Of a DNA stretch of 64,000 nucleotides, positions 63,440 through 64,000 are shown one piece after another. Numbering within the stretch: the stretch's first letter is position 1; every line of letters starts with the position of its first letter. Source of the stretch: Methylotenera sp. (GTDB lineage Bacteria > Pseudomonadota > Gammaproteobacteria > Burkholderiales > Methylophilaceae); the NCBI GenBank assembly GCA_030693535.1, contig JAUYAL010000077.1, positions 1 to 64,000 on the forward strand. The letters run 5' to 3'. Under the pieces are notes generated by a model, which saw only the letters and a program-made list of their open reading frames with translations, was not told the origin of the DNA and did not search any database. Position numbers and translations under genes: made by a program.

Positions 63440-64000
63440 CCGAAACAAAAGCCGTAATCTGTGAAGTTCGCAACTTAGCTACTCAATATGACGATGTCGT
63501 GATTCACGATAATCTAAATCTAAAGATTTATGCGGGTGAAGTTATCGCGCTTGTAGGCGGATCTGGCAGTGGTAAAACTACGTTGCTCAGACATATTGTC
63601 GGCCTAACAGAGCCTAGTCGCGGTGAAGTGTTGTTATTTGGTGAAAACTTACACAGACTTGAGCGTATCAAAAAGCAGCGATTGATGAATCGATTTGGTA
63701 TGTTGTTTCAGCAAGGGGCATTATTTTCAGCGCTTTCTGTGTACGACAATATAGCCTTTCCTTTACGTGAACTTAAGCAATTTAATGAATCGACTATTCG
63801 TAAATTGGTGATGCACAAATTGTCACTAGTTGAGTTAGAGCCTCAGCATGCTAAACTTCTACCAGCTCAACTTTCTGGCGGAATGGTTAAGCGCGTAGGG
63901 CTGGCCCGAGCCTTAGCGCTGGAACCGGAGTTGCTAGTGCTTGATGAGCCAACAGCGGGACTAGATCCTGACCGTAGTGAGAAATTTGTTACGCTGATTA
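63436..64000 (+). CDS. MlaF-like ABC transporter ATPase (cut by window end)
   Basis: The open frame runs from ATG 63436, overlapping the permease stop, to the window end, giving 188 residues of an ABC ATPase of the Mla type. Walker A is GGSGSGKTTLL (about 41-51), the Q-loop is MLFQQGALFSALSVYDN, the signature LSGGMVKRVGLARAL (about 148-162) with the M found in MlaF, and Walker B LLVLDEPTAGLDP. The C-terminus, where MlaF contacts the STAS domain, is missing. A substrate-binding MCE protein is expected just beyond the window. Confidence 0.9.
   Translation, partial: MTETKAVICEVRNLATQYDDVVIHDNLNLKIYAGEVIALVGGSGSGKTTLLRHIVGLTEPSRGEVLLFGENLHRLERIKKQRLMNRFGMLFQQGALFSALSVYDNIAFPLRELKQFNESTIRKLVMHKLSLVELEPQHAKLLPAQLSGGMVKRVGLARALALEPELLVLDEPTAGLDPDRSEKFVTLI

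Overview
This window is a chromosomal segment of a Gram-negative bacterium, most likely a betaproteobacterium of the Methylophilaceae (Methylotenera-like). The inference rests on an A+T-rich genome by eye, a full System I cytochrome c maturation set, edd and eda of the Entner-Doudoroff route (used by ribulose-monophosphate methylotrophs), the hrcA / nadK / recN neighbourhood, M16 peptidase genes beside rsmD-coaD, and a BPSL0761-family protein. No marker fixes the species.

Layout. 1-4130: an accessory strip with the tail of an IS30 transposase, a BPSL0761-family protein, an unrecognised 263-residue protein divergent from a small DNA-binding-type protein, a candidate minus-strand small RNA, and an IS1595-type transposase followed by a convergent gene with a hairpin over its ribosome-binding site. 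4131-6126: a secreted EF-hand protein, glucokinase and tRNA-Lys(CTT). 6253-13576: ccmABCDEFGHI, interrupted by an inverted TlpA-like thioredoxin gene; CcmI lacks its TPR region. 13610-18716 (minus): ftsX, ftsE, ftsY, a YeeE/YedE transporter pair and a FadL-type porin. 18988-25329 (plus): two M16 peptidases (active plus inactive), rsmD, coaD, ferredoxin, gloA, a GIY-YIG protein and a PaaK-like ligase. 25333-27194 (minus): cytochrome P450 and a GNAT acyltransferase. 27274-28102: a small conserved protein and a decayed IS3 element. 28142-31988 (minus): grpE-dnaK-dnaJ with a sigma-32 promoter.

32097-58491 is largely an envelope region. It holds LPS core genes (waaC, waaG, waaP, lpxL, a GT39 transferase, a two-kinase fusion, a NodU-type carbamoyltransferase). 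Edd and eda follow. Next comes a lipid-A or polyprenyl-sugar set (HAD, GT2, LAB_N, GT39), then ugd, UDP-glucuronate epimerase, an O-antigen ligase-like protein, glycosyltransferases and a methyltransferase. The ADP-heptose pathway (gmhA, hldE, hldD), waaF and hemH run on the minus strand. 58554-64000: hrcA, nadK, recN and an Mla-type lipid transporter (STAS-MlaE permease plus the start of its ATPase).

The genes cooperate in three main modules: periplasmic cytochrome c assembly, folding stress response, and building and decorating LPS. In the last, GmhA/HldE/HldD make ADP-heptose, WaaC/WaaF add it, and WaaG, WaaP, the twin kinase and the carbamoyltransferase extend or modify the core. The most interesting unexplained signals are the small RNA near 2297-2405, the hairpin-controlled gene beside the IS1595 transposase, paired stem elements directly after two stop codons, the PaaK/P450/GNAT locus, the TPR-less CcmI and the twin kinase next to the carbamoyltransferase.
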